Below the pieces are notes generated by a model, which saw nothing but the letters and a program-made list of their open reading frames with translations, searched no databases and was not told the origin of the DNA. Shown here in pieces: positions 36,481 to 45,230 of a DNA stretch of 64,000 nt (its first letter is position 1; every line of letters begins with the position of its first letter). The translations under genes and the position numbers were made by a program. The stretch covers positions 1-64,000 of the forward strand of contig NZ_JACVQF010000158.1 in assembly GCF_014534645.1 (NCBI RefSeq), given 5' to 3'. This DNA comes from Streptomyces griseicoloratus (lineage in GTDB: Bacteria; Actinomycetota; Actinomycetes; Streptomycetales; Streptomycetaceae).

Positions 36481-37113
36481 ATGACCGTCGACCCGCGCGA
36501 GCGCGAGGTCCGTCGCAGGATGGCGGCGCAGGAGCTCTACTCCGACGGCGCGCCCGGCCTGGAGGGCCTGGAGGAGGAGCGGCTGAGGGGCAAGGAGCTG
36601 GCCGACGCCTACAACCGGACCGCTCCCCGGGACCAGGACGGCCGCCGGGCGATCCTGGAGAAGATGCTGGCCGCCGTGGGCACGGGCGTCTGGATCGAAC
36701 CGCCGCTGCACGTCGCCTACGGCAACCACGTGCACCTGGGCGACGACGTGTACGCCAACTTCGGTCTCACGCTCGTCGACGACGTCGAGGTCTTCGTCGG
36801 CGACCGCGTCATGTTCGCCCCGCACGTGACCGTCAGCACCACCGGGCACCCCGTCCACCCGGAGCTGCGCCGGGACGGCACCCAGTTCTCGGCGCCGGTG
36901 CGCATCGAGGACGACGTGTGGATCGGCGCCGGCGCGGTGATCCTGCCCGGGGTCACGATCGGGCGTGGTTCGGTGGTCGGCGCGGGCAGCGTCGTCACGG
37001 CGCACGTGCCGCCCATGGTGGTCGTCGCCGGGACGCCCGCGCGCGTGATACGGGAGATCACCGACGCCGACCTGGAGTGGAGCCACCGGCCCCCTCGGAC
37101 CCTGCGCCCGTGA
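36481..37113 (+). CDS. maltose/galactoside O-acetyltransferase family protein
   Basis: A 210-residue left-handed beta-helix acyltransferase of the LacA/Maa family. The N-terminal Maa domain ends in [23 protein letters not shown]; hexapeptide turns fill residues 70-185. The catalytic His is in [11 protein letters not shown] near residue 121. With acetyl-CoA it acetylates the 6-OH of a sugar. As last gene of the galactan locus it may acetylate non-metabolised galactosides for export, the role proposed for LacA. Start ATG 36481 lies behind GGAGACC. Confidence 0.88.
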   Translation: MTVDPREREVRRRMAAQELYSDGAPGLEGLEEERLRGKELADAYNRTAPRDQDGRRAILEKMLAAVGTGVWIEPPLHVAYGNHVHLGDDVYANFGLTLVDDVEVFVGDRVMFAPHVTVSTTGHPVHPELRRDGTQFSAPVRIEDDVWIGAGAVILPGVTIGRGSVVGAGSVVTAHVPPMVVVAGTPARVIREITDADLEWSHRPPRTLRP

Positions 37114-37227
37114 GGGCAGTGAGCCGGGGCAACTCGCCCTGCTCGCCGGGAACATGGCACCGGGAGCGACGCAGTACGATGATCGTCGTATTGCGCGCAG
37201 CTTCACCCCCGGACGACGGAGTCTGCC

Positions 37228-38019
37228 ATGACGACGGACCATTCCCAGCCTCCCCTCATCGACACCAGCAAGGCCCATCCGGCCCGGGTCTACGACTGGC
37301 TGTTGGGCGGCAAGGACAACTACCCCGTCGACGAGGCGGTGGGCGAGACGCTTCCCGCCGAGGCGCGGGACGCCGCGCGGCAGAACCGCGCGTTCATGCA
37401 CCGTGCGGCGGCCCACCTCGCCGCGCAGGGCGTCGACCAGTTCCTGGACATCGGCACGGGCATTCCCACCGAGCCCAACCTGCACCAGATCGTCCAGCGG
37501 ACCGTGCCGACGGCCAGGGTCGTCTACGCCGACAACGACCCGATCGTCCTGCGGCACGCCGAGGCGCTGCTCGTCAGCCGTCCCGAGGGCGCCACGGACT
37601 ACATCCAGGCCGATGTGCGCGAGCCGGACGAGATCGTGCGGCACGCCCGGCGGGTCCTGGACTTCGACCGGCCCGTCGCCCTGTCGCTGATCGCGCTGAT
37701 GCACTTCGTGCCGGACGAGCAGGACGCCCACGGCATCGTCCGCAGCCTGGTCGGCACGCTCGCGCCCGGCAGCCACCTCGTCCTCTCGCACGCCGCGATC
37801 GACCTCTTCCCCGAGCTGGCGGAGCAGGTGATCGCCCAGTACGCCAAGGGCGGCATCCGCCTCGGATTCCGTACCCGGGCGGAGGTGGCCCGCTTCTTCG
37901 ACGGACTGGAGCTGGTGGCGCCGGGCCTGGTGACGGCGACCGAGTGGTACGGCCCGGAGCAGCAGCCGCCCGCCCCGGAGCCCAGCGGGATCTACGCGGC
38001 CGTGGCCCGCGTCCCGTGA
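37228..38019 (+). CDS. SAM-dependent methyltransferase, DUF574 type
   Basis: A 263-residue protein of the Methyltransf_19 (DUF574) family. Family start ARVYDWLLGGKDNYPVDE, SAM-binding glycine motif LDIGTGIPTEPN near residue 73, acidic end of strand 2 in VYADNDPIVL and HF region SLIALMHFVP. Streptomyces has many paralogues; substrates are unknown. The ATG follows CGACGGAG. It is followed by a strong terminator. The 37114-37227 leader has a near palindrome around ACGATGATCGTCGT. Confidence 0.88.
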   Translation: MTTDHSQPPLIDTSKAHPARVYDWLLGGKDNYPVDEAVGETLPAEARDAARQNRAFMHRAAAHLAAQGVDQFLDIGTGIPTEPNLHQIVQRTVPTARVVYADNDPIVLRHAEALLVSRPEGATDYIQADVREPDEIVRHARRVLDFDRPVALSLIALMHFVPDEQDAHGIVRSLVGTLAPGSHLVLSHAAIDLFPELAEQVIAQYAKGGIRLGFRTRAEVARFFDGLELVAPGLVTATEWYGPEQQPPAPEPSGIYAAVARVP

Positions 38020-38031
38020 CGGACGCGGAAA

Positions 38032-38072
38032 GGGGGCGGCGGACCGGTGCCGGGCACCGACCCGCCGCCCCC
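38032..38072 (+). terminator. intrinsic terminator after the methyltransferase gene
   Basis: GGGGGCGGCGG (38032-38042) pairs with CCGCCGCCCCC (38062-38072), with a nested CGGTGC/GCACCG pair. Confidence 0.85.
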
Positions 38073-38196
38073 TGTCCGTTGAACCGGACGGCGTCGAGCG
38101 AGCGCCGACAACTGAACACCCGGTAGCGGCAGGCGAGTTGAGCCTCGACTCCCCCAGCCGCCCAGCGGCCCTGGAACCCGCCCCTACCAGTGCTTC

Positions 38197-38215
38197 TTAG
38201 GTTAGGCTAACCTTC
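38197..38215 (+). promoter_or_regulatory. iron box (DmdR/IdeR operator) over the promoter
   Basis: TTAGGTTAGGCTAACCTTC matches the actinomycete iron-box consensus at nearly every position. TAGGCT at 38203-38208 fits the Streptomyces -10 form and lies 12 bases before the GTG at 38221. Iron-loaded DmdR would block this promoter; iron shortage would open it. Confidence 0.93.
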
Positions 38216-38220
38216 GCCAC

Positions 38221-39081
38221 GTGAGATCTGGTGAAGAGGCGGCCGGCGCTGCCCGGCTGCGCGGTCATGAGCTGTCGGCCACGGGGGTGACCGTGTCCTA
38301 CGACGGCGTCGACGTCGTGCACGACGCGGCGGTCACGCTGCGGCCCGGTGAAGTGACCGTCCTGGTGGGTCCGAACGGCAGCGGCAAGTCGACCCTGCTG
38401 CGGACGATCGCGCGGCTGCAGCGTGCGCGCAGCGCCACGCTCACGCTCGACACCGGCACCGACGCCCTGGCACTGACGGCCCGTGAGTTCTCGCGGTACG
38501 TCGCCCTGCTGACCCAGGGCCGCCCCACGCCCGGCGGGCTGACCGTGCGCGACGTCGTCGAGTTCGGCCGCTACCCGTACCGGGGCCGCTGGGGCAGGCC
38601 CGACCCGGACGGTCCGGCCGCGGTCGACCGGGCGCTCGCCCTGACGGGTGTCGACCGGCTCGCCGACCGCGGCGCCGACCACCTGTCCGGCGGGCAGCTG
38701 CAGCGGGTGTGGCTCGCGAGCTGCCTCGCCCAGGAGACCGGCGTCCTGCTCCTCGACGAGCCGACGACCTACCTCGACCTCCGCTACCAGATCGAACTCC
38801 TCGACCTCATCCGCGACCTGGCGGACGACCACGGGATCGCCGTCGGCGTCGTCCTGCACGACCTCGACCAGGCCGCGGCCGTCGCCGACCGGATCACGCT
38901 CCTCGAAGCGGGCCGCATCGTCGCCGACGGCCCGCCCGAGGACGTGCTGACGCCGGAACGCCTGACCGCCGTGTACGGCATCCGGATCGACGTCGACACC
39001 GACCCCCTCACCGGCCGGCTGCGCACCCGCCCGGTCGGCCGCCACCACACCCGACGCGAAAGGCTCGGCACCACCTCATGA
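38221..39081 (+). CDS. iron-siderophore ABC transporter ATP-binding protein
   Basis: A 286-residue ABC ATPase of the FecE/FepC type. Walker A GPNGSGKST near residue 50, Q-loop in ALLTQGRP, signature LSGGQLQR near 158, Walker B VLLLDEPTTYLDLR and the switch His in VLHDLDQA. It powers the adjacent import system. The GTG at 38221 has no ribosome site and the iron-box promoter ends six bases upstream, so the mRNA is probably leaderless. Its stop overlaps the next start by four bases. Confidence 0.93.
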   Translation: MRSGEEAAGAARLRGHELSATGVTVSYDGVDVVHDAAVTLRPGEVTVLVGPNGSGKSTLLRTIARLQRARSATLTLDTGTDALALTAREFSRYVALLTQGRPTPGGLTVRDVVEFGRYPYRGRWGRPDPDGPAAVDRALALTGVDRLADRGADHLSGGQLQRVWLASCLAQETGVLLLDEPTTYLDLRYQIELLDLIRDLADDHGIAVGVVLHDLDQAAAVADRITLLEAGRIVADGPPEDVLTPERLTAVYGIRIDVDTDPLTGRLRTRPVGRHHTRRERLGTTS

Positions 39082-40061
39082 GACGCACCATCCTCACCGC
39101 GGCCACCGTCACGGCCGCGGCGCTCACCCTCGCCGCCTGCGGCACCACCGAGCCCGCCGCCCACAAGCCGGAGAAGAAGCCCTCCGAGGCCATCACCCTC
39201 ACGGACGGCAAGGGCACCGAGGTGAAGCTCGACGGCCCGGCCACCAAGGTCGTCGCCACCGAGTGGAACGTCGTCGAGAGCCTGGTCACGCTCGGTGTCG
39301 ACCCGGTCGGCGTCGCCGACGTCAAGGGCTACAGGACCTGGGACACCTCCGCCCCGCTGAAGAACGAGCCCAAGGACATCGGCACGCGCGGCGAGCCGAG
39401 CATGGACACCATCGCCTCGCTCGCCCCCGACCTCATCGTCGCCACCACCGACCTGCCGCCCGCCGCCGTGAAGCAGCTGCGCGACGTGGCCCCGGTGCTG
39501 GAGGTGAAGTCCGCCGACGGCACCGGCCAGATCGACCGGATGCTGGAGAACGTCGACCTGATCGCCAAGGCCACCGGGACCACGGACCGTGCGAAGACGA
39601 TCCGCTCGGACTTCGAGGCCAAGGTCGCCGAGGGCAGGAAGGCCCTGGCCGACGCCAAGATGGCCGGCAAGGAGATCGCCTTCGCCGACGGCTACGTCAC
39701 CTCCAACCAGGTCTCCGTCCGCCCCTACACCGCGACTTCGCTCATCGGTGAGGTCAACGAGGCGATCGGCCTGAAGAACGCCTGGAAGTTGAAGGGCGAC
39801 GAGAGCTACGGCCTCGCCTCCACCGACGTCGAGGGCCTCACCGGCCTCCCCGACGGTGTCCGGTTCGCCTACATCGGCAGCGACGGCGACGAGAACAGCA
39901 CGCCCTTCACCGGCGCGCTGGCCAAGAACTCCGTGTGGAAGTCCCTGCCGTTCGTGAAGGCCGGCCATGTGCACCGGCTGGACGACGGCATCTGGATGTT
40001 CGGCGGTCCGGCGTCGATGCAGGCGTACGTCGACGGCGTCGTCGGCGCGCTGACGAAGTAG
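39078..40061 (+). CDS. iron-siderophore binding lipoprotein
   Basis: A 327-residue FecB/FepB-type periplasmic-binding protein. Lipoprotein signal with lipobox LAAC (Cys near residue 21). Binding-fold blocks: TKVVATEWNVVESLVTLGV, TIASLAPDLIVAT, RMLENVDLIAKATG and YIGSDGDE. It captures the ferric siderophore outside the membrane. Start overlaps the ATPase stop (ATGA). The operon order ATPase-binding protein-permease is less common than the binding protein first. Confidence 0.93.
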   Translation: MRRTILTAATVTAAALTLAACGTTEPAAHKPEKKPSEAITLTDGKGTEVKLDGPATKVVATEWNVVESLVTLGVDPVGVADVKGYRTWDTSAPLKNEPKDIGTRGEPSMDTIASLAPDLIVATTDLPPAAVKQLRDVAPVLEVKSADGTGQIDRMLENVDLIAKATGTTDRAKTIRSDFEAKVAEGRKALADAKMAGKEIAFADGYVTSNQVSVRPYTATSLIGEVNEAIGLKNAWKLKGDESYGLASTDVEGLTGLPDGVRFAYIGSDGDENSTPFTGALAKNSVWKSLPFVKAGHVHRLDDGIWMFGGPASMQAYVDGVVGALTK

Positions 40062-40068
40062 CGGGGCC

Positions 40069-42138
40069 ATGGCCGTCACCGCAACGAAACCCGCTTCCCG
40101 TCCGTCGACGGCCACGGCGTCCCGGACGGGCGCGGCCGCGGTGACGGCCGCGCTCGTCCTGGTCGTCGCCGTCCTCGCGGTCGCCGACATCACGCAGGGC
40201 ACCGCCGCCGTCGGACCGGCCGAGGTGGTCAAGGCCCTGACCGGGCGGGCCGATCCCGACGACGCGTCCGTCGTCATCGCCTCCCGGCTGCCGCGGATGA
40301 CCGCGGGCATCCTGGTCGGCGCCGTGCTCGGCATGGCCGGTGCCGTGCTGCAGTCGGTCAGCCGGAACGTGCTCGCCTCACCCGACACCCTCGCGGTGAA
40401 CGCGGGTTCCTACCTGGCCCTCGGGCTGGCCGGCGCCACCGGTGTCTCGCTCCCGCTGTTCGCCTCCTCCGGTGTCGCCTTCGCGGGCGGCCTGGCGGCC
40501 GCGGCCGTCGTGCTGGGCCTGTCCGGCCTCGGCACGGGCACCGTCCGTCTCGTCCTCGCCGGCACCGCGCTCGCCCTGGGCCTGAACTCGGTGACGGAGG
40601 GTCTGCTCCTGCTGTTCCCGGAGCAGACGGAGGGCCTCTACCAGTGGAACCAGGGCAGCATCAGCCAGAACGGCTTCGACGGCGTGCTGCAGATGCTGCC
40701 CGTCGCCCTGGCCGGGCTGGTCGGGCTGCTGCTCGTCGCCCGCCGCGTCGACGCTCTCGCGCTCGGCGACGACGCCGCGCGCGGCCTGGGCGTGCCGGTG
40801 CGGGCCACCCGCGTCACGGTGGTCGTGCTGGCGGCACTGCTGTCCGCCGCGGCGGTCACGCTCGCCGGGCCCATCGGGTTCGTCGGCCTGTGCGCGCCCG
40901 CCCTGGTCCGTCCGCTCGCCCGCCGGTTCCGCGGGTTCGCGCGGTCGCGCACGACCGTGCCCGTGGCCGGTCTGGCCGGCGCGGGGCTGGTGCTCGGCTC
41001 CGACGTACTGCTGCGGGCCCTGGTCCCGGCGGACCTGGCGGTGGCCGTGCCCACGGGCGTCGTCACCAGCCTGGTCGGCGCGGTGTTCCTCGTCGTGACG
41101 GCGCTGCGGCTGCGGGACACGGCCGGGGCCGGTGCTCCGGACCGGCTGCGCATCCCGAGCCGGGCGGTGTTCCTGACGACGCTGGCCGTGCTCGCGGCGG
41201 TGCTCGCCGGCGTCACCGTCGCCGCCGTGCTCCTCGGCGACAGCAAGCTGCTGCTCGGCGACGTGGTGAACTGGGCGCAGGGGCGGGCCGGCCGTACCGT
41301 CTCGTTCGTCCTGGACACGCGCGTGCCCCGGGTGCTCTCCGCGCTCCTCGCGGGTGCGGCGCTCGCCCTGGCCGGCACGCTGGTGCAGGCCGTGACCCGC
41401 AATCCGCTCGCCGAGCCGGGCGTCCTCGGGGTCTCCGGCGGGGCCGCGCTGGGCGCGGTGATCCTGGTGACCACCGCGCCCGTCGCCGGATCGTGGAGCG
41501 TCGCCGGTGCGGCGTTCGCGGGGGCCGCGGTCACCGCCGTGGTCGTCTTCGGACTCGCCGCGCGGGGCGGCTTCCGGCAGAACCGGCTGGTCCTCGTCGG
41601 CGTCGGTGTCGCCGCCGGTACGACGGCGCTGATCAGCCTGCTGATCGTGCTCACCGACCCGTTCAACGCGACCAAGGCCCTGACCTGGCTGTCGGGCTCG
41701 ACCTACGGGCGGACCACGCCCGACGTCCTGCCGGTCGCGCTGGCGCTGGCCGTCGGCATCGCCGTGGCGGTCGCCCGGCGCACCGAGCTGGACCTGATCT
41801 CGCTGGACGAGGACACGCCCCGCCTGCTCGGCCTGCGGCCGGCTCCGTCCCGCCTCGGGTTCCTGGTCGTGAGCGTCGTCCTGAGTGCGACGGCCGTGGC
41901 CTGCGCCGGCACGATCGGGTTCGTCGGGCTGGTGGCACCGCACGCGGCGCGCGCCCTCGTGGGCCGGCGGCACGTGCGGGTCGTCCCCGTCGCGGTGCTC
42001 CTCGGTGCGGCGCTGGTCTGCACGGCCGACCTGATCGGCCGTACGGTGATCGCCCCGGCCCAGCTCGGCGCCGGACTCATGACCGCGGTGATCGGCACGC
42101 CCTACTTCCTGCACCTCCTGGTACGGAGCCGCCGGTAG
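40069..42138 (+). CDS. fused FecCD-type siderophore permease (FhuB-like)
   Basis: A 689-residue permease that joins two complete FecCD domains in one chain: residues 15-345 and 360-689. Each half has its own RLPRMTAGILVGAVLGMAGA or RVPRVLSALLAGAALALAGT block near its second helix and an ATPase-contact loop near GLGVPVRATR or LLGLRPAPSR. About 20 membrane helices are expected. Fusion removes the need for separate C and D subunits, as in E. coli FhuB. It begins seven bases after the binding protein stop and ends the iron-regulated operon. Confidence 0.94.
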   Translation: MAVTATKPASRPSTATASRTGAAAVTAALVLVVAVLAVADITQGTAAVGPAEVVKALTGRADPDDASVVIASRLPRMTAGILVGAVLGMAGAVLQSVSRNVLASPDTLAVNAGSYLALGLAGATGVSLPLFASSGVAFAGGLAAAAVVLGLSGLGTGTVRLVLAGTALALGLNSVTEGLLLLFPEQTEGLYQWNQGSISQNGFDGVLQMLPVALAGLVGLLLVARRVDALALGDDAARGLGVPVRATRVTVVVLAALLSAAAVTLAGPIGFVGLCAPALVRPLARRFRGFARSRTTVPVAGLAGAGLVLGSDVLLRALVPADLAVAVPTGVVTSLVGAVFLVVTALRLRDTAGAGAPDRLRIPSRAVFLTTLAVLAAVLAGVTVAAVLLGDSKLLLGDVVNWAQGRAGRTVSFVLDTRVPRVLSALLAGAALALAGTLVQAVTRNPLAEPGVLGVSGGAALGAVILVTTAPVAGSWSVAGAAFAGAAVTAVVVFGLAARGGFRQNRLVLVGVGVAAGTTALISLLIVLTDPFNATKALTWLSGSTYGRTTPDVLPVALALAVGIAVAVARRTELDLISLDEDTPRLLGLRPAPSRLGFLVVSVVLSATAVACAGTIGFVGLVAPHAARALVGRRHVRVVPVAVLLGAALVCTADLIGRTVIAPAQLGAGLMTAVIGTPYFLHLLVRSRR

Positions 42139-42158
42139 TCGTCCCTGCCGCCGGCCGG

Positions 42159-43619
42159 CTACCGGCAGACCCTGTCGATCCAGTCGATGAAGTCGGGCGC
42201 GTCCAGGTTCACGCCGTGTCCGCCGTCCCAGTACATGGAGGCGTCGACGTCGTCGCCGAGGTGCTCCAGGGCGGCGGCGAGGTTGCCCACCACGGTGAGC
42301 GAGGTGTCGGTGTCCTTGGTGCCGACGCGGATGAACCAGTGCCGCGCCCGGTGCGGGTTGCCACGGGCCAGGGAGGGCATCGGGTTCATCAGGTCGAGCG
42401 TGTCGTGCAGGTCGGCGTCGAGCCGGGCGCGGTTGTCGCCGGTGGCCCTGCGCAGGCTCCAGAGGGTGAAGTGACGGGCCCCGGTGGTGCCGTGGCCGAA
42501 GAGGTTGTTCTCGGGCGTGGACAGGTCGAGGGCGTCGAAGGACGGCACGTTCTTCTTCCGCGCGCCCACGTGGGCGAGGAAGTCGGCCCAGGTGAAGGAG
42601 GCGCGGCCACCGGTCCAGTGGATCCACGGGTTGGCGGCCAGGTAGCGCTCGCGCTCGTCGTCCGCCAGTGCGGTGAGGTACCGGGTGGCCGACGGCTCCA
42701 GATGGGTCCTCACCAGGTAGGTGTCGTAGTTGCGGGCGGTCAGGCGCCCGAAGCCGTTGCCGCCGCTGAGCCGGAGTGACGCCTGGTACTCGGCGAACCG
42801 GGCTCTCAGCTCCCGGGACAGGGCCTGGTCCGCCTGGGCTCCGCCGGGCAGCGGGTTGCCGCCCCAGTTCCATTCGTAGGCCATGTCGGCGTGTTCGAGG
42901 TCGGTGATCGGGCAGTAGGGCGCGGCGGCGAAGACCGCGTCGCTCGCGTCGGCCGCGCCCAGGGCGCGCAGGTGGGGCTCGTAGCGCGGGCTGTCGCCCG
43001 TGGCGCCGAGCAGGGCGGTGAGGGCGCCGCCCGCGCCGACGCCGGTGGCGACGATGCGGTCGGTGTTCCCCGGTATGCGGCCCTCGTTGTGCCGCAGGTA
43101 GCGGACGGCGGCCTTCAGGTCCACGACGGCCGCCGGTGCGACGCCGTGGTGCGTGCCGTCCGCGTCCACCAGCGTCCGGCCGCGGGCGCCCGGTTCCACG
43201 ACCACACAGCCCGCGGCGAGGGCCAGCGGCGGGTTGGGGCGGTTCGTGGAGATGCCGGTGGCGCCGGCCGTGGAGGAGGGCAGGTAGCCGCCCACGGCGT
43301 TGCTCAGCAGGATCGGGGCGCGGCCGGCGCCGACGGGCTTGCCGTCGACGGCGACCGGGACGCTCACGTTGAGGGTCTGGTGGGTGAGGTCGACCGGCTC
43401 GGCGACGTACGGGACCGCCCGGTGGAAACGGTAGGTCACCGTCTTCTCCCCGTCGCCGGTGACGACGGTCGCGGTGAGCGTGGTGTGGTCGTCGGGGTCG
43501 AAGGCCAGCGGGTCGCGGCGCTCGGGCCGCGCGGTGGCCGAGGCGGGTCCGGCCGCGGCGGCCCCCGAAGGTACGGCGGTGGTCGCGGCCATCACCTTCG
43601 CCAACTCCCTGCGCTTCAT
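42159..43619 (-). CDS. exported tannase-like (subtype B) alpha/beta hydrolase with altered nucleophile
   Basis: A 486-residue exported protein. Twin-arginine-like start MKRRELAKVMAATTAVPSG suggests Tat export. The body follows bacterial subtype-B tannases: APILLSNAVGGYLPSS, VVEPGARGRT, VVDLKAAVRYLRHNEG, YCPITDLEHADMAYEWNWGG and a C-terminal WDGGHGVNLD with the triad His468. The nucleophile elbow reads GVGAGG, so the expected Ser of GxSxG is Gly195 (codon GGC at 43035-43037). It is either catalytically dead, uses another residue, or the base is a sequencing error. Divergent from a secreted lipase. Confidence 0.8.
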   Translation of the reverse strand: MKRRELAKVMAATTAVPSGAAAAGPASATARPERRDPLAFDPDDHTTLTATVVTGDGEKTVTYRFHRAVPYVAEPVDLTHQTLNVSVPVAVDGKPVGAGRAPILLSNAVGGYLPSSTAGATGISTNRPNPPLALAAGCVVVEPGARGRTLVDADGTHHGVAPAAVVDLKAAVRYLRHNEGRIPGNTDRIVATGVGAGGALTALLGATGDSPRYEPHLRALGAADASDAVFAAAPYCPITDLEHADMAYEWNWGGNPLPGGAQADQALSRELRARFAEYQASLRLSGGNGFGRLTARNYDTYLVRTHLEPSATRYLTALADDERERYLAANPWIHWTGGRASFTWADFLAHVGARKKNVPSFDALDLSTPENNLFGHGTTGARHFTLWSLRRATGDNRARLDADLHDTLDLMNPMPSLARGNPHRARHWFIRVGTKDTDTSLTVVGNLAAALEHLGDDVDASMYWDGGHGVNLDAPDFIDWIDRVCR

Positions 43620-43850
43620 CGCGTCTCCTGTCTGCCGAACCGTTCCCGGCGCAGGCGAACGTACGGCCCGGCCGGACGGATCGTCAGCAATTTTGTCAAC
43701 TTTTGCCCACCCCTTTTCCCAGCCTTGTTGGACGGAGCGTCAAGTTACTGAACCGTAATAAGCCGGGTGCTACCCCGGGTAACACCCGTACGGATACGGT
43801 CCCGTCACCCCCACGACCCGGTTCGGCCCTTCGTCCCCAGGAGGTTCGCC

Positions 43851-45176
43851 ATGCCCCCACGCCCACGCCTGCTCGCGGCGGCGATCGCCGCCGTGCTCGC
43901 CCTCGGCGCCCAGGCCCTTCCGGCCGCCGCGGCCGCCGAACCGGCCACGCAGACGTCCCGCGGCATCGTGATCCCCGCCTTCTACACCCCGCCCTCCACG
44001 CTCCCCGAGGCCGACGGCGCGCTGATCCGCAGCGAACCGCTCCGCCTCGCACTGAGCCTGCCCGGCCTCGACGGGCCCCTGCCGGGGCGGGCGACCCGCC
44101 TGATGTACAAGTCCACGGACGCGGGCGGCGGGCCGGTCGCGGTGACCGGCGCCTACATCGAGCCGACGGCGGCCTGGCGGGGCGGCGGACCACGCCCTCT
44201 GGTCGCCGTCGCCCCGGGCACCATGGGCCAGGGCGACCAGTGCGCCGCCTCGATGGCCCTGGAGCACCCGCTGCTGATCAACGGGCGGACGGTCTCGGTG
44301 GGTTACGAGAACCTGTCGGTCTACCGGCTGCTGGCCCGGGGCGTCGCCGTCGTGGTCACCGACTACGCCGGCCTGGGCGCCACGGACCGGCTGCACACCT
44401 ACGTCAACCGCGTCGACGAGGCCCACGCCGTGCTGGACGCCGTACGCGCGGCGCGCTCCCTCGACTCGGCGTCCGTCACCTCCGCCTCCCCGGTGGGGCT
44501 GTTCGGCTACAGCCAGGGCGGCGGCGCGACGGCAGCGGCGGCCGAACTCCAGCCGTCCTACGCCCCGGACGTCCCCCTGGCGGGCACCTACTCCGGCGCG
44601 CCGCCCGCCGATCTGACCGAGGTCACCGAGGCGATCGACGGCAGCGAGCTGGCGGGCGCGCTGGGCTGGTCGCTGAACGGCTTCCTGCAGACCGAGCCGG
44701 CCCTGCGGCCCGTCGCCGACCGGTACCTCAACGCGGCGGGAGAGGAAGCGCTGAAGGACCTGTCGACCATGTGCGTCGGCGACGCCCTGTTCGCCTACGG
44801 CTCCGCCCGGAGCACGGCCTGGACGACCACCGGCCAGTCGGTCGGCGACATCATCGAGGCCGAGCCCGCGCTGCAGAGCTTCCTGGCCGAACAGCGCATC
44901 GGCACCCTCGAGCCGGGCAGCCCGGTCCGTGTGGCGACCGGCGTCAACGACGACCTGGTGCCGCACGCGCAGTCCCGCCAACTGGCCGTCGACTGGTGCC
45001 GGAAGGGCGCGAAGGTCACCTACGACGCCGTGATGCTGCCGGACGTGGGCAGCAGCCTGCTCAACCACTTCGGGCCGCTCCTCACCGACCAGGGCGACGC
45101 CATCTCCTGGCTGACCGACCGTCTCTCCGGCGAGCCGGCCGGGTCCGACTGCTGGACCATGCCGGTCCAGCCCTGA
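43851..45176 (+). CDS. secreted lipase (secretory lipase family)
   Basis: A 441-residue secreted alpha/beta hydrolase of the LIP family known from fungi and actinomycetes. Signal peptide residues 1-29 (LLAAAIAAVLALGAQALPAAAAA). Catalytic features: oxyanion-region VAPGTMGQGDQC, nucleophile GYSQGGGAT, Asp in VNDDLVPHAQ and the C-terminal NHFGP His. Two or more Cys pairs fit secretion. The ATG at 43851 follows AGGAGG. It probably hydrolyses triacylglycerols or esters outside the cell. It converges on the next gene with a terminator between. Confidence 0.9.
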   Translation: MPPRPRLLAAAIAAVLALGAQALPAAAAAEPATQTSRGIVIPAFYTPPSTLPEADGALIRSEPLRLALSLPGLDGPLPGRATRLMYKSTDAGGGPVAVTGAYIEPTAAWRGGGPRPLVAVAPGTMGQGDQCAASMALEHPLLINGRTVSVGYENLSVYRLLARGVAVVVTDYAGLGATDRLHTYVNRVDEAHAVLDAVRAARSLDSASVTSASPVGLFGYSQGGGATAAAAELQPSYAPDVPLAGTYSGAPPADLTEVTEAIDGSELAGALGWSLNGFLQTEPALRPVADRYLNAAGEEALKDLSTMCVGDALFAYGSARSTAWTTTGQSVGDIIEAEPALQSFLAEQRIGTLEPGSPVRVATGVNDDLVPHAQSRQLAVDWCRKGAKVTYDAVMLPDVGSSLLNHFGPLLTDQGDAISWLTDRLSGEPAGSDCWTMPVQP

Positions 45177-45182
45177 GCGAGT

Positions 45183-45228
45183 GGTGCGGTGGCCCCGGCG
45201 GGCGCTGCTCCGCCGGAGCCACCGCACC
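45183..45228. terminator. bidirectional terminator
   Basis: GGTGCGGTGGC (45183-45193) pairs with GCCACCGCACC (45218-45228), with an inner CCGGCGG/CCGCCGG pair, between convergent genes. Confidence 0.85.
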
Positions 45229-45230
45229 GT

